From Frondihabitans sucicola (lineage in GTDB: Bacteria > Actinomycetota > Actinomycetes > Actinomycetales > Microbacteriaceae), in the NCBI RefSeq assembly GCF_030296615.1, contig NZ_AP027732.1:3415042-3479041 (forward strand): a stretch of DNA of 64,000 bases, given 5' to 3'. The notes beneath the pieces were generated by a model. The model did not search any database and was not told the origin of the DNA. It saw only the letters and a list, made by a program, of their open reading frames with translations. The position numbers and the translations under genes were made by a program. Below, piece by piece: positions 26,619-38,803 of this stretch; position 1 is the stretch's first letter; the number at the start of each line of letters is the position of its first letter.

Positions 26619-26927
26619 ATGTCCCCCGCTCCCAGTGCGCCCCCGCCTCGACGGTTCCTGGTCGTCGCCGAGGTCGCCGCGATGCTGAGCCTCACCATCG
26701 AGGACGTCGAGTCGATGGTCGGCAGCGGCGAGCTCCCGGCCATCCGCGTCGGCCCCTACGACGAGTGGCGCGTCGAGCAGAGCGTGCTCGACGGGTTCCT
26801 CGAAGCGAAGTACGAGGAGTCCCGCCGCTCAGCCCTCTGGAACGGCTTCGACTTCGGCAGCATCACCGAGATCGATCCTCAAGGGCGCAGGATCCCACCT
26901 CCCGCTAACCAGCCGGACGTGGATTAG
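26619..26927 (+). CDS. Excisionase-type helix-turn-helix DNA-binding protein
   Basis: A 102-aa protein whose residues about 10-60 form a MerR/Xis-like winged helix (FLVVAEVAAMLSLTIEDVESMVGSGELPAIRVGPYDEWRVEQSVLDGFLEAKYEE). The rest is a short tail. The arrangement resembles the BldC/excisionase superfamily and small HTH proteins conserved beside the SecA-pdtaS block of actinobacteria. The ATG at 26619 has no obvious Shine-Dalgarno sequence; ATAATC at 26609-26614 could be the -10 of a leaderless or near-leaderless transcript. Target sites unknown. Confidence 0.8.
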   Translation: MSPAPSAPPPRRFLVVAEVAAMLSLTIEDVESMVGSGELPAIRVGPYDEWRVEQSVLDGFLEAKYEESRRSALWNGFDFGSITEIDPQGRRIPPPANQPDVD

Positions 26928-27071
26928 GGGCACTTGTCCACAGATCCGTCCGTATCCCGTGTGTCGCTGCTTCAGAATGTCATATGTTGATGCTAAGCCC
27001 CTTTGACATCGGCGCCTCGGGTGCCCGTCAGAACGGGACGCTCCTTCCGTACACGAGCGAGAGCAGTCGAC

Positions 27072-27563
27072 ATGACCCCGTCCTCCGCTGCGCCCAGGCG
27101 CATCGACACCTCCGTCCCTCCCCCGCGCGCAGAGTCGCCGCTACGAGCCGTGCCGCCGCCGGGCAGCACGACCGGGGTCGCCGCCGATCCCGGTCAGGCG
27201 CCCCGGGCAGATGCCGGGCGGGAGCTGCCGGATCCTGCGCCCCTCGCCACGAATCTCGCGCGCTGCGTCTTCGAGATCCTGGCCGGGGCCCGCGAGATCG
27301 AGCAGATCGCCCGCTGGGTCACCGACGACGTCTACCGCCACCTGCTCAAGCGAGTGGTTCTGGCGACTCGAGCGCGGAGCGCGCGGGGTGAGTCGCCGCA
27401 GCGCCCGTCGTTCACCGTCGGCACCGTACGGATCACCGAGCCCGACACGGGCGTCGCCGAGGCCGTCGTCGTGATCCACGGGCGCGCGCGCAGCCGCGCG
27501 GTCGCCCTGCGCCTCGAGTCGTTCGGCAGCCGCTGGCGCGCGACCGCGGTCCACGTGCTCTGA
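27072..27563 (+). CDS. Rv3235 family (DUF6459-like) protein
   Basis: A 163-aa protein with a low-complexity Pro/Ala/Arg-rich first half (residues 1-60) and a conserved alpha/beta second half (LATNLARCVFEILAGAREIEQIARWVTDDVYRHLLKRVVLATR…VGTVRITEPDTGVAEAVVVIHGRARSRAVALRLESFGSRWRATAVHVL). This pattern is the Rv3235-type family found next to secA in actinobacteria; its function is unknown. ATG 27072 is preferred to an upstream in-frame ATG at 27003. Confidence 0.75.
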   Translation: MTPSSAAPRRIDTSVPPPRAESPLRAVPPPGSTTGVAADPGQAPRADAGRELPDPAPLATNLARCVFEILAGAREIEQIARWVTDDVYRHLLKRVVLATRARSARGESPQRPSFTVGTVRITEPDTGVAEAVVVIHGRARSRAVALRLESFGSRWRATAVHVL

Positions 27564-27677
27564 GCCGCCGCTGCCGCGCGCGGTCTGTGGTGATCGGCCC
27601 GGGCGACACTCCCCACCCGGCGCCGCTCCCGTGCCGACACGGTCCGGTGTGCCGGGCTCGGCCGAACGGGGCGGCGC

Positions 27678-27728
27678 GCACGCGCCGGCACGCCGTCCGG
27701 GCACGCACGCGCCGGCACGCCGTCCGGG
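27678..27728 (+). repeat. Two tandem copies of a 24-base GC-rich direct repeat (period 27)
   Basis: The 24-base unit at 27678-27701 recurs identically at 27705-27728. Each contains CGCCGGCACGCCGTCCGGG. It sits in the 306-base intergenic region (27564-27869) between the Rv3235-like gene and secA, which otherwise holds a cruciform and a terminator and no gene. Confidence 0.7.
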
Positions 27729-27730
27729 CC

Positions 27731-27786
27731 CGAGGTCGCAGGTCGGCCTCCGCCTGGCCTCAGAGGCCGGCCGACCTGCGATCTCG
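27731..27786. repeat. Large cruciform-type inverted repeat
   Basis: Arms 27731-27748 and 27769-27786 (18 bases, 17 pairing; core GCAGGTCGGCC/GGCCGACCTGC) enclose an inner GGCCT-ca-GAGGCC hairpin. It lies just past the Rv3235-like gene and before the secA terminator. It may terminate the plus-strand transcript; no T-tract is present. Confidence 0.65.
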
Positions 27787-27811
27787 GCGAACACGCGCCC
27801 GGCCCACGGCC

Positions 27812-27858
27812 CACGCAAAGGCCCCGCCGCACACGAGGTGCGACGGGGCCTTTGCGTG
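27812..27858 (-). terminator. Strong bidirectional terminator after secA
   Basis: A near-perfect stem pairs CACGCAAAGGCCCCG and CGCAC (27812-27832, one unpaired base) with GTGCG and CGGGGCCTTTGCGTG (27838-27858), with a 5-base loop. The CAAAGG/CCTTTG flanks give T-rich ends on both strands. It begins just beyond the secA stop codon. Confidence 0.88.
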
Positions 27859-27869
27859 CTGCGGGGAAA

Positions 27870-30731
<2,862 letters not shown>

Positions 30732-30865
30732 CGGAACTCCCACTGTGTTTGGAACTGGTACTGGTGTTGCTGTTACCAGCCCGTGATTTTAGCAAGCCTA
30801 CTGGCCGACGCCCTGAGAGGCGGCCAAGCGAATGCCCGACTGCCTCCCAGGGCGTCTTCTCCGAC

Positions 30866-31564
30866 TCAGCTGACGAGGCCGCCCCGGATCGCCATCTCGG
30901 TCTCCTGGTGCACGGGGGCGGTGTCGTCCAGACCGATGACGCCGTAGTCCCAGCCCTTTCGCCGGTAGACGACGCTCGGGCGACCCGTCTCGGAGTCGGT
31001 GAACAGGTAGAAGTCGTGACCGACGAGCTCCATGTAATAGAGGGCGTCGTCGACGGTCATCGGGGTCGATGCGAAGACCTTCTTGCGGATGACCACCGGG
31101 CAGTAGGCGTCTTCGGCCTGCTCGCCGTCGGCCGTGACGACGCCGACGGCGCCGGTGCGCACCTGCTCGAGCGTCTCGGCGTCGGCGGGGACGATGCCGG
31201 TGCCGCGGAAGTCGTCGGCCGAGGCCTCGTGCAGCGACGTCGGCCGGTGCTGGCCGCGGTGCACCTTCGATCGATCTTTCGCTCGACGGACTCGCTCGAC
31301 GAGTCGCCCGATCGCCAGGTCGAAGGCGACGTACTTGTCGGATCCGCTCGACTCTGCGCGGACCAGCGGGCCGGGGCCGATCAGCGTAAGTTCGACCCGG
31401 TCGTCGCCGGATCCGCCCGCTGATTTCTCGTTGTGGCGCGAGACCTTGATCTCGAGCGCCAGAGCCCTGGTGGCGAGTGCGGCCACCTTGTCGGCTTTCT
31501 CGGTGGCATATTCGCGGAACCGATCGGTGATACCGACGTTTCGACCCGTTACGGAAATTTCCAT
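30866..31564 (-). CDS. hpf: Ribosome hibernation promoting factor, long form
   Basis: A 232-aa long HPF. The N-terminal S30AE domain (MEISVTGRNVGITDRFREYATEKADKVAAL…) binds the 30S subunit. The C-terminal domain (CPVVIRKKVFASTPMTVDDALYYMELVGHDFYLFTDSETGRPSVVYRRKGWDYGVIGL) dimerises to make 100S ribosomes. ATG 31564 follows GGGAG and fixes the start inside a longer open frame. Order comF-hpf-secA equals Rv3242c-Rv3241c-Rv3240c. Confidence 0.95.
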   Translation of the reverse strand: MEISVTGRNVGITDRFREYATEKADKVAALATRALALEIKVSRHNEKSAGGSGDDRVELTLIGPGPLVRAESSGSDKYVAFDLAIGRLVERVRRAKDRSKVHRGQHRPTSLHEASADDFRGTGIVPADAETLEQVRTGAVGVVTADGEQAEDAYCPVVIRKKVFASTPMTVDDALYYMELVGHDFYLFTDSETGRPSVVYRRKGWDYGVIGLDDTAPVHQETEMAIRGGLVS

Positions 31565-31732
31565 GACGTTCTCCCAGCCACTCCGGCGTGCCGCCATTCT
31601 GGTAGGCGGTATTGCTTTCACGCCCTGTGAGGCCACCGTAGCCACGTAGCGGAGGTCGTGTCACGTGATGTTCACCGATTGGACGCCTGCGCACCGGGCT
31701 CCCACCCGGCACCGTGCGGGCTCGCATGCGAA

Positions 31733-32563
31733 TCATGGCACTTTCGCAGACACGAGCGGCGTGGCTGCCAGACAGCACGCGGCGACGACGTCGGCACCGG
31801 CGGCACGTGCGGCGCGCACGGCCTCCCCCAGCGTCGCGCCCGAGGTGGCCACGTCGTCGACGACGACCACCCGCCGGCCTGCCCAGTACGCGGGACAGCG
31901 CATCGACCCGACACGTGCGGAGAACCGGGCGCTCCGGGTCCTCGACTTCTGCGATCCCGAACCCCGAAGAGCCGCAGAGCGCAGGATCGAGAGCCCCGGC
32001 CGCGCAGGGACGGCCCCCGCCGCCCGGACGAGGAGGTCGACGGGGTCGTAGCCGCGTCGCCTGCGGCCGGCGCGCGACGAGGGCACCGCCAGCACGGCGA
32101 TCGGCGACGGCCCGGGCGCATCGCCGACGCAGCCGGCGCTCGCCCCGGCGACGGCTCCCGCACCCGCGGCTCCGGCGACCGCGCGCACCTCCCCCAGCGC
32201 CGCCCCGAGGGCTGGCCCGAGCTCGCGGGCAAGCCGGTACCGCCCGGCCTGCTTGAAGGCGAGGACGACCTCGCGCACCGCGCCGTCGTACACCAGCGCC
32301 GACACGAGCGGTGTGCCGTCCGGGAGAGCGGTCACGACCGGCTCGCCCCGCAGCCGCTCGCGACAGACGCCGCAGAGTTCGAGGTCGGGCGCGCCGCAGC
32401 CGGCACAGTCGCACGGCGCGACCAGCGCGAGGGCGGAGCGCAGCGCGGAGAGGACGGCGGGTGGGAGACGCGAAGCCGACGCGCGGGAGGCCTGTGGAGT
32501 CGAGCGGGACATGCCCTCGATCGTGACGCGGGATGATCCTGCGTGGCCCTGGGAATCCGACAT
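31733..32563 (-). CDS. ComF-family phosphoribosyltransferase-like protein
   Basis: Up to 276 aa. A zinc-ribbon-like N terminus (CDCAGCGAPDLELCGVCRERL) is followed by the conserved VYDGAVREVVLAFKQAGRYRLARELGPAL and the PRPP-loop VVVVDDVATSGATLGEAVRAARAAGA. ComF proteins assist DNA uptake in competent bacteria; in actinobacteria the role is unproven. The start is uncertain: the ATG at 32563, the GTG at 32527 and the ATG at 32512 are all possible and none has an ideal ribosome binding site. The Ala/Gly-rich insert (residues about 115-145) is longer than usual. Confidence 0.85.
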   Translation of the reverse strand: MSDSQGHAGSSRVTIEGMSRSTPQASRASASRLPPAVLSALRSALALVAPCDCAGCGAPDLELCGVCRERLRGEPVVTALPDGTPLVSALVYDGAVREVVLAFKQAGRYRLARELGPALGAALGEVRAVAGAAGAGAVAGASAGCVGDAPGPSPIAVLAVPSSRAGRRRRGYDPVDLLVRAAGAVPARPGLSILRSAALRGSGSQKSRTRSARFSARVGSMRCPAYWAGRRVVVVDDVATSGATLGEAVRAARAAGADVVAACCLAATPLVSAKVP

Positions 32564-32593
32564 CTGTGGAGAACGAGACGTTCTCCACAGGTC

Positions 32594-34305
32594 TCACCGC
32601 TGTGTCGCGAGGAGGTCGGCCGAGACGCCGGTGTCCTCCCAGCCGTTTCCTCGGGGTTCGAGCAGGCTGCCGGTGGCGGTCAGAACGCGCACGCGGTCGG
32701 CCCCGTTGCCGCCGACGATGTCGACCCCGGTGCCGGTCGGCCGACCGAGGTCGGTGGTCTCACCGCCGACGTCCTGTTCGGCCACGAGCGAGTCGCCGGC
32801 GTCGTTGGTGGAGAGGGTCGCGACCGTCAGCTCGTCGACCCACGTCACCGCGACGGGGTTGCCGCTCGGCGGAGTGAGCTCGAGGGGGTCGCCGAGTTTG
32901 ACCGGCACGTGTTTGCTGTCGCGGATGACGGCGGCGACGAGCAGCTTGGTGGTGCCGTCGGCGTTGAGGAGGAGCACCACCCGCGTGCCGTCTCGCGACA
33001 CCTTGAACGCCACGAGACTCTCGTCGGCGGGAAGCGACGTAGTGAGGGGGTGGGCGACTCCGTCGAGGGTGAAAGCCGTGAGAGAGCGCGGCTGGTCGAC
33101 CTTGGCGCTCCAGACGTAGCCGAGGTCGTCGAGCGACGGGGCGGCCAGATCGGAGCGGGAGTCGACCTTGCGCGCGATGCCGTCGTCTTTGACCGCGTAG
33201 ACGCCGGCGGCCGTGCCGACGGCGGCGACGTTCTGCTTGGTGGAGAGCTCGACCGACGTGGGCTTGAGCGAGGTGACCGACTTGGTGAGGCCCGGGATCG
33301 GCGACACGGTCGTGGGGCTCGCGAAGCCGAACTGACCCTTCGCGATGACGAGCGGCCTCGCGTCGACCGTCGGATTGACGCTCGGCTGCGAGCCGGAGGG
33401 AATCGAGAGGGCGTTCCCCTCGACGTTGATGTCGACGGCGTTCACCGTCGCGACCGTGGAGAGGCTCGCCAGGAGTTGCGCGTGCATGCGGATCCGCGCG
33501 GTCGAGTCGGCCGACAGCGCGTCACCGCTCAGGTCGACCTTGGCCGTGCCGGACGCGACCGTCACCGAGTCGAGAGAGAGCTGCGTGCCCTCGGGGAACG
33601 CGGACACGACGGCACCGCGCAGCCAGGTGGAGGGGCCGGCCAGAAGAGCGGAGACGATCCTGGTCGTCGTCGACGTCCGCGCGAGGAACCAGCGTTGGTC
33701 GGGAACCAGGTAGGAGTAGGTCGGGTCGAAGAAGTACACGGCGTGCGGCCGGAAGACGAGATCGAAGTTCGCCGTCGAGAGCTGAATGCCGTCCGGCGCA
33801 TAGCTGAGTCGCCACTGGCCCGACTCCTTCACGAACTTGAAGCTCAGGTTCGTCGACGTCGAAGGCTGCGACTCGGTGTAGTGCCCCTCGGCGTCGACCG
33901 TCGCCGCGCTCTGCACCGTGAACGTCGCCTGGCTGTCGGACACCGACCGGAAGGTTCCCGACCCCTGCCGGACGATCACGCCGGCCCGGGGATTCCACTT
34001 CTTGGAGAACGACTTCGACAGGTACTCGCGCGCCACGGCGTAGTCGCTCTGGGAGCCGGTGCCGGCGGCGACGAAGCCGCGCAGGATCCGCTCCTGGTCG
34101 CTCCCGGCCACCGGTCCGGACGGAAGGTACTCGATGTCGCTCTGCACCTTGCTGGTGATCGGGTCACCGGTCTGGACGCCTCCGGTCGACGGGATGCTCG
34201 CGCACCCGACGAGCGCCACCGCGACCGCGGCGACGACGGCGACGGCCCGTACTCGCCGTAAAGGCAGGCGTCGAGAGCGGAGGCGCTCGGAGAGGGCACT
34301 CTCAT
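32594..34305 (-). CDS. lpqB: Lipoprotein LpqB, partner of MtrAB (frame break near the start)
   Basis: About 570 aa. A lipoprotein signal with lipobox ALVGC, a GerMN-like domain (about 190-330) and a C-terminal propeller-like domain. LpqB interacts with the MtrB sensor and modulates MtrA signalling. The open frame begins at GTG 34321 without a ribosome binding site. However, ATG 34305 overlaps the mtrB TGA (ATGA) and lies 6 bases after AAGGAGG. One extra C in the CCC at 34294-34296 joins it in frame as MRVPLSERLRSRRLPLRRVRAVAVV, so 34305 is taken as the true start (inference). Confidence 0.92.
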
Positions 34306-35893
34306 TCGTCGCCTCCTTCACGCTGGTCGACGGGGATGGGTGACGACGTGATGGTAGCTCCCCGGCGTCGGGGAAGGGTGACCACGAAGCGGGTGCCCAC
34401 GCCCGGCGACGACCACACCTCGAGGTGTCCGCCGTGCAGCGCGGCGTCTTCGCGGCTGATCGAGAGCCCGAGCCCCGTTCCCCCGATGGTCCGTTTGCGT
34501 GACGGGTCGGCGCGCCAGAATCGGTCGAACACGCGCTCGGCGTCCTGAGCCGTCATGCCCGCACCCTCGTCGTCGACGGCGATCGCCACCGCGGACGCGT
34601 TGCTGTCGATCACCACCCCGATCGGACGCCCCTCGCCGTGCTCGATCGCGTTGCCGAGAAGGTTCCGCAGGATCCTGCGCACCCGCCGAGGGTCGATGTC
34701 GGCCTCGAAGTACCCGCCTCGGGCGTCGACGGTGATCCTGCTGCCCGCTCCTCGGCGAGGGGATAGAACTCGTCGACGCTCTGCTCGACGAGCCGCACGA
34801 TCGGGACCGGCTCGGTCTCGAGCTCGACGGCGCCGGCGTCGAAACGGGAGATCTCGAGGAGATCGGCCAGCAGGAGCTCGAAGCGGTCGACCTGGGTGTG
34901 CAGCAGCTCGGCGGTGCGGGCGGCAGGTGCGTCGAAGGTCTCGCGGTTGTCGTAGAGCATGTCGCCGGCCAGCCGGATGGTCGTGAGCGGCGTCCGGAGC
35001 TCGTGCGAGACGTCCGAGACGAAGCGCTGCTGCATGCGCGACAGGTCGGCCAGCTGTTCGATCTGACGCTGCATGGCGTCGGCCATCCCGTTGAACGAGC
35101 GGCCGAGGGTCGCGATGACGTCGGCGCCCGCCTCGGGGATGCGCTCTTCGAGGTGGCCGGCGGCGATCTTCTGGCTCGTCTCCGCCGCAATCCGGATCGG
35201 ACCGACGACGAGCCTGACCACGACGTAGGTGATCACCGCGATGAGCAGGACGAGGGCTATGGAACCGATGGCGAGGGTCTGCTGCATGAAGTCGAGGGTC
35301 TTCTGCGCGTCGCTCAGGTCGTAGACGAGGTAGAGCTCGTACTGCCCGGCCGTCGGCACCTGCAGCGTCGACCCGACGGCGATCCCCGGCGAGCGCCCGC
35401 TGCTCGTCGTCAACGAGACCGCCTGCAGGTGCAGTTTCTCGGTCTCGGAGCCGACCGACGACCGCATCTCCTTCGAGATGACGGAGTTGGGGAAATCGGG
35501 GCTGGCGATGTTCTGGATGGTCTGCGCGGTGGTCTGGCCGGGGGTTCGCAGGATCGCGATGCTCGTTCCGCCCGGGCTCGACGTCGAGGAGAGGATCGCC
35601 GACTGCGCCTGGTTCTGGAGGGAGTCGAGCTCGACCTGGTTGTTGTCCTCGGTGGCGGTCGCGGAGTCGAAGATGTTCTGCGCCAACTGGGTGGCCCGCT
35701 GCGACTCCGATTCGATCTGCTGCCGACGCTGCTCGTACACGTTGTTGCCGATGCTGATCGAGATCGACGCGCCGATGACCGTCACGGCGATCGACGACAG
35801 GATCACCGTGATGGCGATCGTGCGGAACTCCAGCGACGAACGCCACAGGCCGAGGAGGCGCCTCAGCCAGATTCGCCACGGGATCGGGCGCAC
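34302..35893 (-). CDS. mtrB: Two-component sensor histidine kinase MtrB (frame broken once)
   Basis: About 530 aa after repair. TM1 (TIAITVILSSIAVTVIGASISISI), an extracytoplasmic sensor region (about 50-225), TM2 (LAIGSIALVLLIAVITYVVVRLV), HAMP, the phospho-acceptor site VSHELRTPLTTIRLAGDML, and a HATPase domain (LRNLLGNAIEHG, DEGAGM, GGTGLGLSISRED). The break is in CCC at 34744-34746; one base restores AEERGSRITVDARGG. The GTG start at 35893 is 6 bases after mtrA. MtrB signals to MtrA in control of cell wall and division genes. Confidence 0.95.
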
Positions 35894-35899
35894 GGGAAG

Positions 35900-36580
35900 C
35901 TAGACGCTCGCGCCGGCTCGGTAGCCGACTCCGCGCACGGTGCTGACGATGCGCGGGTTGTCCGGATCGTGCTCCACCTTGGCGCGCAGACGCTGCACGT
36001 GCACGTTGACCAGGCGGGTGTCTGCCTTGTAGTGGTAGCCCCAGACCTGCTCGAGAAGCATCTCGCGCGTGAAGACCTGCTGCGGTTTCGACGCGAGGGC
36101 GAGCAGGAGCTCGAACTCGAGCGGGGTCAGGTTGATGACGTCGTCACCTCGCCGGACCTCGTGGGCGGCCACGTCGAGGGTGAGGTCGCCGACGGTGAGC
36201 GCGTCGCTCGTCGACTCGGACGACGGGCGGAGGCGGGTGCGGATCCTGGCCACGAGCTCTTTGGGGTTGAACGGCTTGACGACGTAGTCGTCGGCGCCCG
36301 ACTCGAGGCCTCGCACCACGTCGGTGGTGTCGCTCTTGGCGGTCAGCATGATGATGGGCACACCGCTCTCGGCGCGCACGAGACGGCAGACCTCGATGCC
36401 GTCGAGGCCCGGGAGCATGAGGTCGAGCAGGACGAGATCGGGTTGGGTTTCGTGGAAGGCGTCGAGTGCCGCGGCTCCGTCGCCACAGAAGGACGGCTCG
36501 AAGCCGTCGGCGCGAAGCACGATGCCGATCATCTCGGCAAGGGCAGGATCGTCGTCTACCACCAGGATGCGCGGGGTCAT
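35900..36580 (-). CDS. mtrA: OmpR-family response regulator MtrA
   Basis: 226 aa. Receiver domain with acidic pocket VVDDD (about 8-11), phosphorylated D53 (LLDLMLPG), T/K switch residues (MLTAKSD; VVKPFNPKEL), and a winged-helix effector domain (INLTPLEFELLLALASKPQQVFTREMLLEQVWGY…DTRLVNVHVQRLRAKVE…STVRGVGYR). ATG 36580 (MTPRIL) after GGAG is preferred to the in-frame GTG at 36589. First gene of mtrA-mtrB-lpqB. MtrA is essential in mycobacteria and binds upstream of oriC-, wall- and division-related genes. Confidence 0.97.
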   Translation of the reverse strand: MTPRILVVDDDPALAEMIGIVLRADGFEPSFCGDGAAALDAFHETQPDLVLLDLMLPGLDGIEVCRLVRAESGVPIIMLTAKSDTTDVVRGLESGADDYVVKPFNPKELVARIRTRLRPSSESTSDALTVGDLTLDVAAHEVRRGDDVINLTPLEFELLLALASKPQQVFTREMLLEQVWGYHYKADTRLVNVHVQRLRAKVEHDPDNPRIVSTVRGVGYRAGASV

Positions 36581-36747
36581 GGTCTCCACAGGTAAGCACC
36601 CGCACCGGGCGGCGCGGGTCTCCTCACACTAGCGAACACGCCTCCGAAATCCGCGCCCCGCTTTCGCGGGTGGCCTGGCGCGGGGCTCATGTGGAACACT
36701 GAAATGTCCTGTTCGGGACGCACGCGACGATGAACGCCGGGGGAAGC

Positions 36748-38163
36748 ATGACCGACAGGCCATCGAACGACCGGCCCTCGAACGACCGACCCTCGGGTGG
36801 CGGCGGCTCGACCGGCGCCGGCGCAGGATGGGCTGCTCCGGGCGGAGCCGTTCCCGGCAGCGAGCCATCGGGGCCACACGCGTCTCCCCCGCGCTCCGCA
36901 CAGACACCGCCGCCCGTCGCGCCGCCGTTCGGCGGTCCTCTTTGCAGGACGGCGCCCCGCAGCAGCCGTGGGGCGCGGGCGCTCCCGGCTGGGCTCCGCC
37001 GCCGAAACCCGGGCTGGTCCCGCTGCGGCCACTCACGCTCGGCGACATCCTCGGGGCCGCCTTCCGCGTCTTCCGCCGCAACCCCCGCACCACCCTCGGC
37101 ACGTCGCTGCTGTTCAACCTCGCCTCCTTCCTCGTCACGGCCGGCATCACCGCCGGTGCCGCCTTCTTCGCCTACAGCCGAATCTCCGGGGCCCTTCCGC
37201 AGGATCGCGACGCGATCGTTCCCGGGACGATCGCGGGCGCCGGAGCCCTCCTGATCGTTCCGCTGTTCCTGTCCATCGCGGTCCAGGCGATCCTGCAGGG
37301 CGTCTTCGTCCTCGAGACGTCGCACCAGGTCGTGGGCGAGAAGATGCGCCTGCGCGGTCTCCTGCGTCAGGCACGCGGCCGGATCTGGGCCTTGATCGGC
37401 TGGGTGCTGCTGCTTCTGGCCGCTGGGATCGTGGGTGTCGGCGTGCTCGGCGGTGTGATCACGCTCCTGGTCGTCCTCGGCGGGCGAGCGGGCACGGTCA
37501 TCGGCGTCCTGATCGGCGTCGTCGGATTCTTCGGCATCATCGTCGTCGCCGTGTGGATCGGCACCAAGACGGCCCTCGTGCCGAGCATCCTCCTTCTCGA
37601 GCGGTCGACCGTGCGGCGGGCCATCGCGCGATCCTGGCATCTCACGACGTTCAGTTTCTGGCGTGTCTTCGGCATCATCGCCCTGGTCGCCGTGATCGTG
37701 TCGACCGCGTCGAACGTGGCCAGCGCCCCCGTGTCGTTCATCGCCCAGATCGGCGGCGGACTCCTGCAGCCGAACGGGTCGGTGTCGGACACCGGCCAGA
37801 TCGTGACGTTCGTGGTCGTCACCCTGATCGGCAACCTGATCACCGTCCTCATCTCGGCCATCGGCGCGGTGATCCAGTCGTCGACGGTCGCGCTGCTCTA
37901 CATCGACCTGCGGATCCGGCGCGAAGGGCTCGACCTCGAACTGCTCCGCTACGTGGAGCTGCGTTCGGCCGGGGTCACGCCGCTGCCCGACCCGTACCGC
38001 ACTCCCGAGCCGTTCGTGGCGGGCCCCGGCGGGGGCCCGGCCCGTCGCAGCCCGGCGGTGGCCCCGGTCCCGGATATCCGCCTCCCGGCTTCCCCCGGGC
38101 CCCGGCTATCCGCCTCCCGGCCACCGGACGCCGCCGCCCACCGACGGATCACCGCGCCCGTGA
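36748..38163 (+). CDS. Multi-pass membrane protein (glycerophosphoryl-diester-phosphodiesterase membrane-domain-like), three frame breaks
   Basis: About 472 aa after repair. The first 90 residues are disordered, rich in Gly/Pro/Ser with a DRPSN-type repeat, then LRPLTLGDILGAAFRVFRRNPRTTLGTSLLF opens a domain of six or more helices ending near DLRIRREGLDLELLRYVE, and a Gly-Pro-Tyr-rich tail follows. This pattern matches actinobacterial membrane proteins beside DUF4129 genes. Frame breaks are at TTT 36941-36943, GG/CCC 38039-38043 and C5 38092-38096; single bases restore FGGPLLQDGAPQQPW, GGPGPSQPGG and GFPPGPGYPPPG, and give a TGA at 38161-38163 overlapping the next GTG. Confidence 0.75.
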
Positions 38164-38803
38164 GCGCCCCCTTCACCCGTCCGCGGACCAGGCCAGGCGC
38201 TGGCTCGTCGACGAGCTCGCCAAGGGCGAGTACCAGTCGTCCAAGCCCGGCTTCTTCGACCGTCTCGCCCAGGGCTTCTGGGACTGGGTCTCCTCGCTGA
38301 CGTTCGGAAACGTGTCCGGCACTCCGGCCATCGCCCTCATCGTCCTGCTGGTCGTCGTGGTCGCCGTGATCGTCGTCGTCTTCGTCGTCTACGGCGTCCC
38401 GCGCCTGAACCGGCGCGGTGCCGCCGAGACCGCCCTGTTCGGCGACGACGACTCGCGACCGGCCCGAGACCTCCGAGCTTCGGCGGCGCGCGCCGCGGCC
38501 GGAGGCGACTACGCCACGGCCATCGTCGAGACGTATCGGGCGCTGGCTCGCTCGCTCTCCGAGCGCGGACTCGTCCAGACGGCGCCCGGCACCACAGCGC
38601 ACGCGTTCGCCGTGCGGGCCGCAGCGGTCTTCGATCGGCAGGGGGCGCGGATCCTGCTCGCCTCCGAGGCCTTCGATGCGGTCCGGTACCTCGAGCGCCC
38701 CGGCAGCGGGGCCGAGTTCGAGCGCGTGCGCGACCTCGACCGCGAGCTCGAGGGCACCGCCGCGAATTCGTCCGAGAGCCTCGTGTCGGGTGCGTCCGCA
38801 TGA
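38160..38803 (+). CDS. DUF4129 domain membrane protein (frame broken near the start)
   Basis: About 214 aa. GTG 38160 overlaps the previous stop (GTGA). One C added to C5 at 38167-38171 gives MSAPLHPSADQARRWLVDELAKGEYQ. One transmembrane helix (PAIALIVLLVVVVAVIVVVFVVYGV) precedes the cytoplasmic DUF4129 domain (AARAAAGGDYATAIVETYRALARSLSERGLVQTAPGTTAHAFA…AFDAVRYL). The same domain ends some transglutaminase-like membrane proteins; it is a standard part of the MoxR-DUF58-DUF4350 cluster. Function unknown. Confidence 0.82.

Noticed and set aside
32543-34261. Long plus-strand open frame opposite lpqB
   Set aside because: A shadow of the GC3-rich lpqB gene, with low-complexity Arg/Glu/Asp/Gly translation and no family resemblance.
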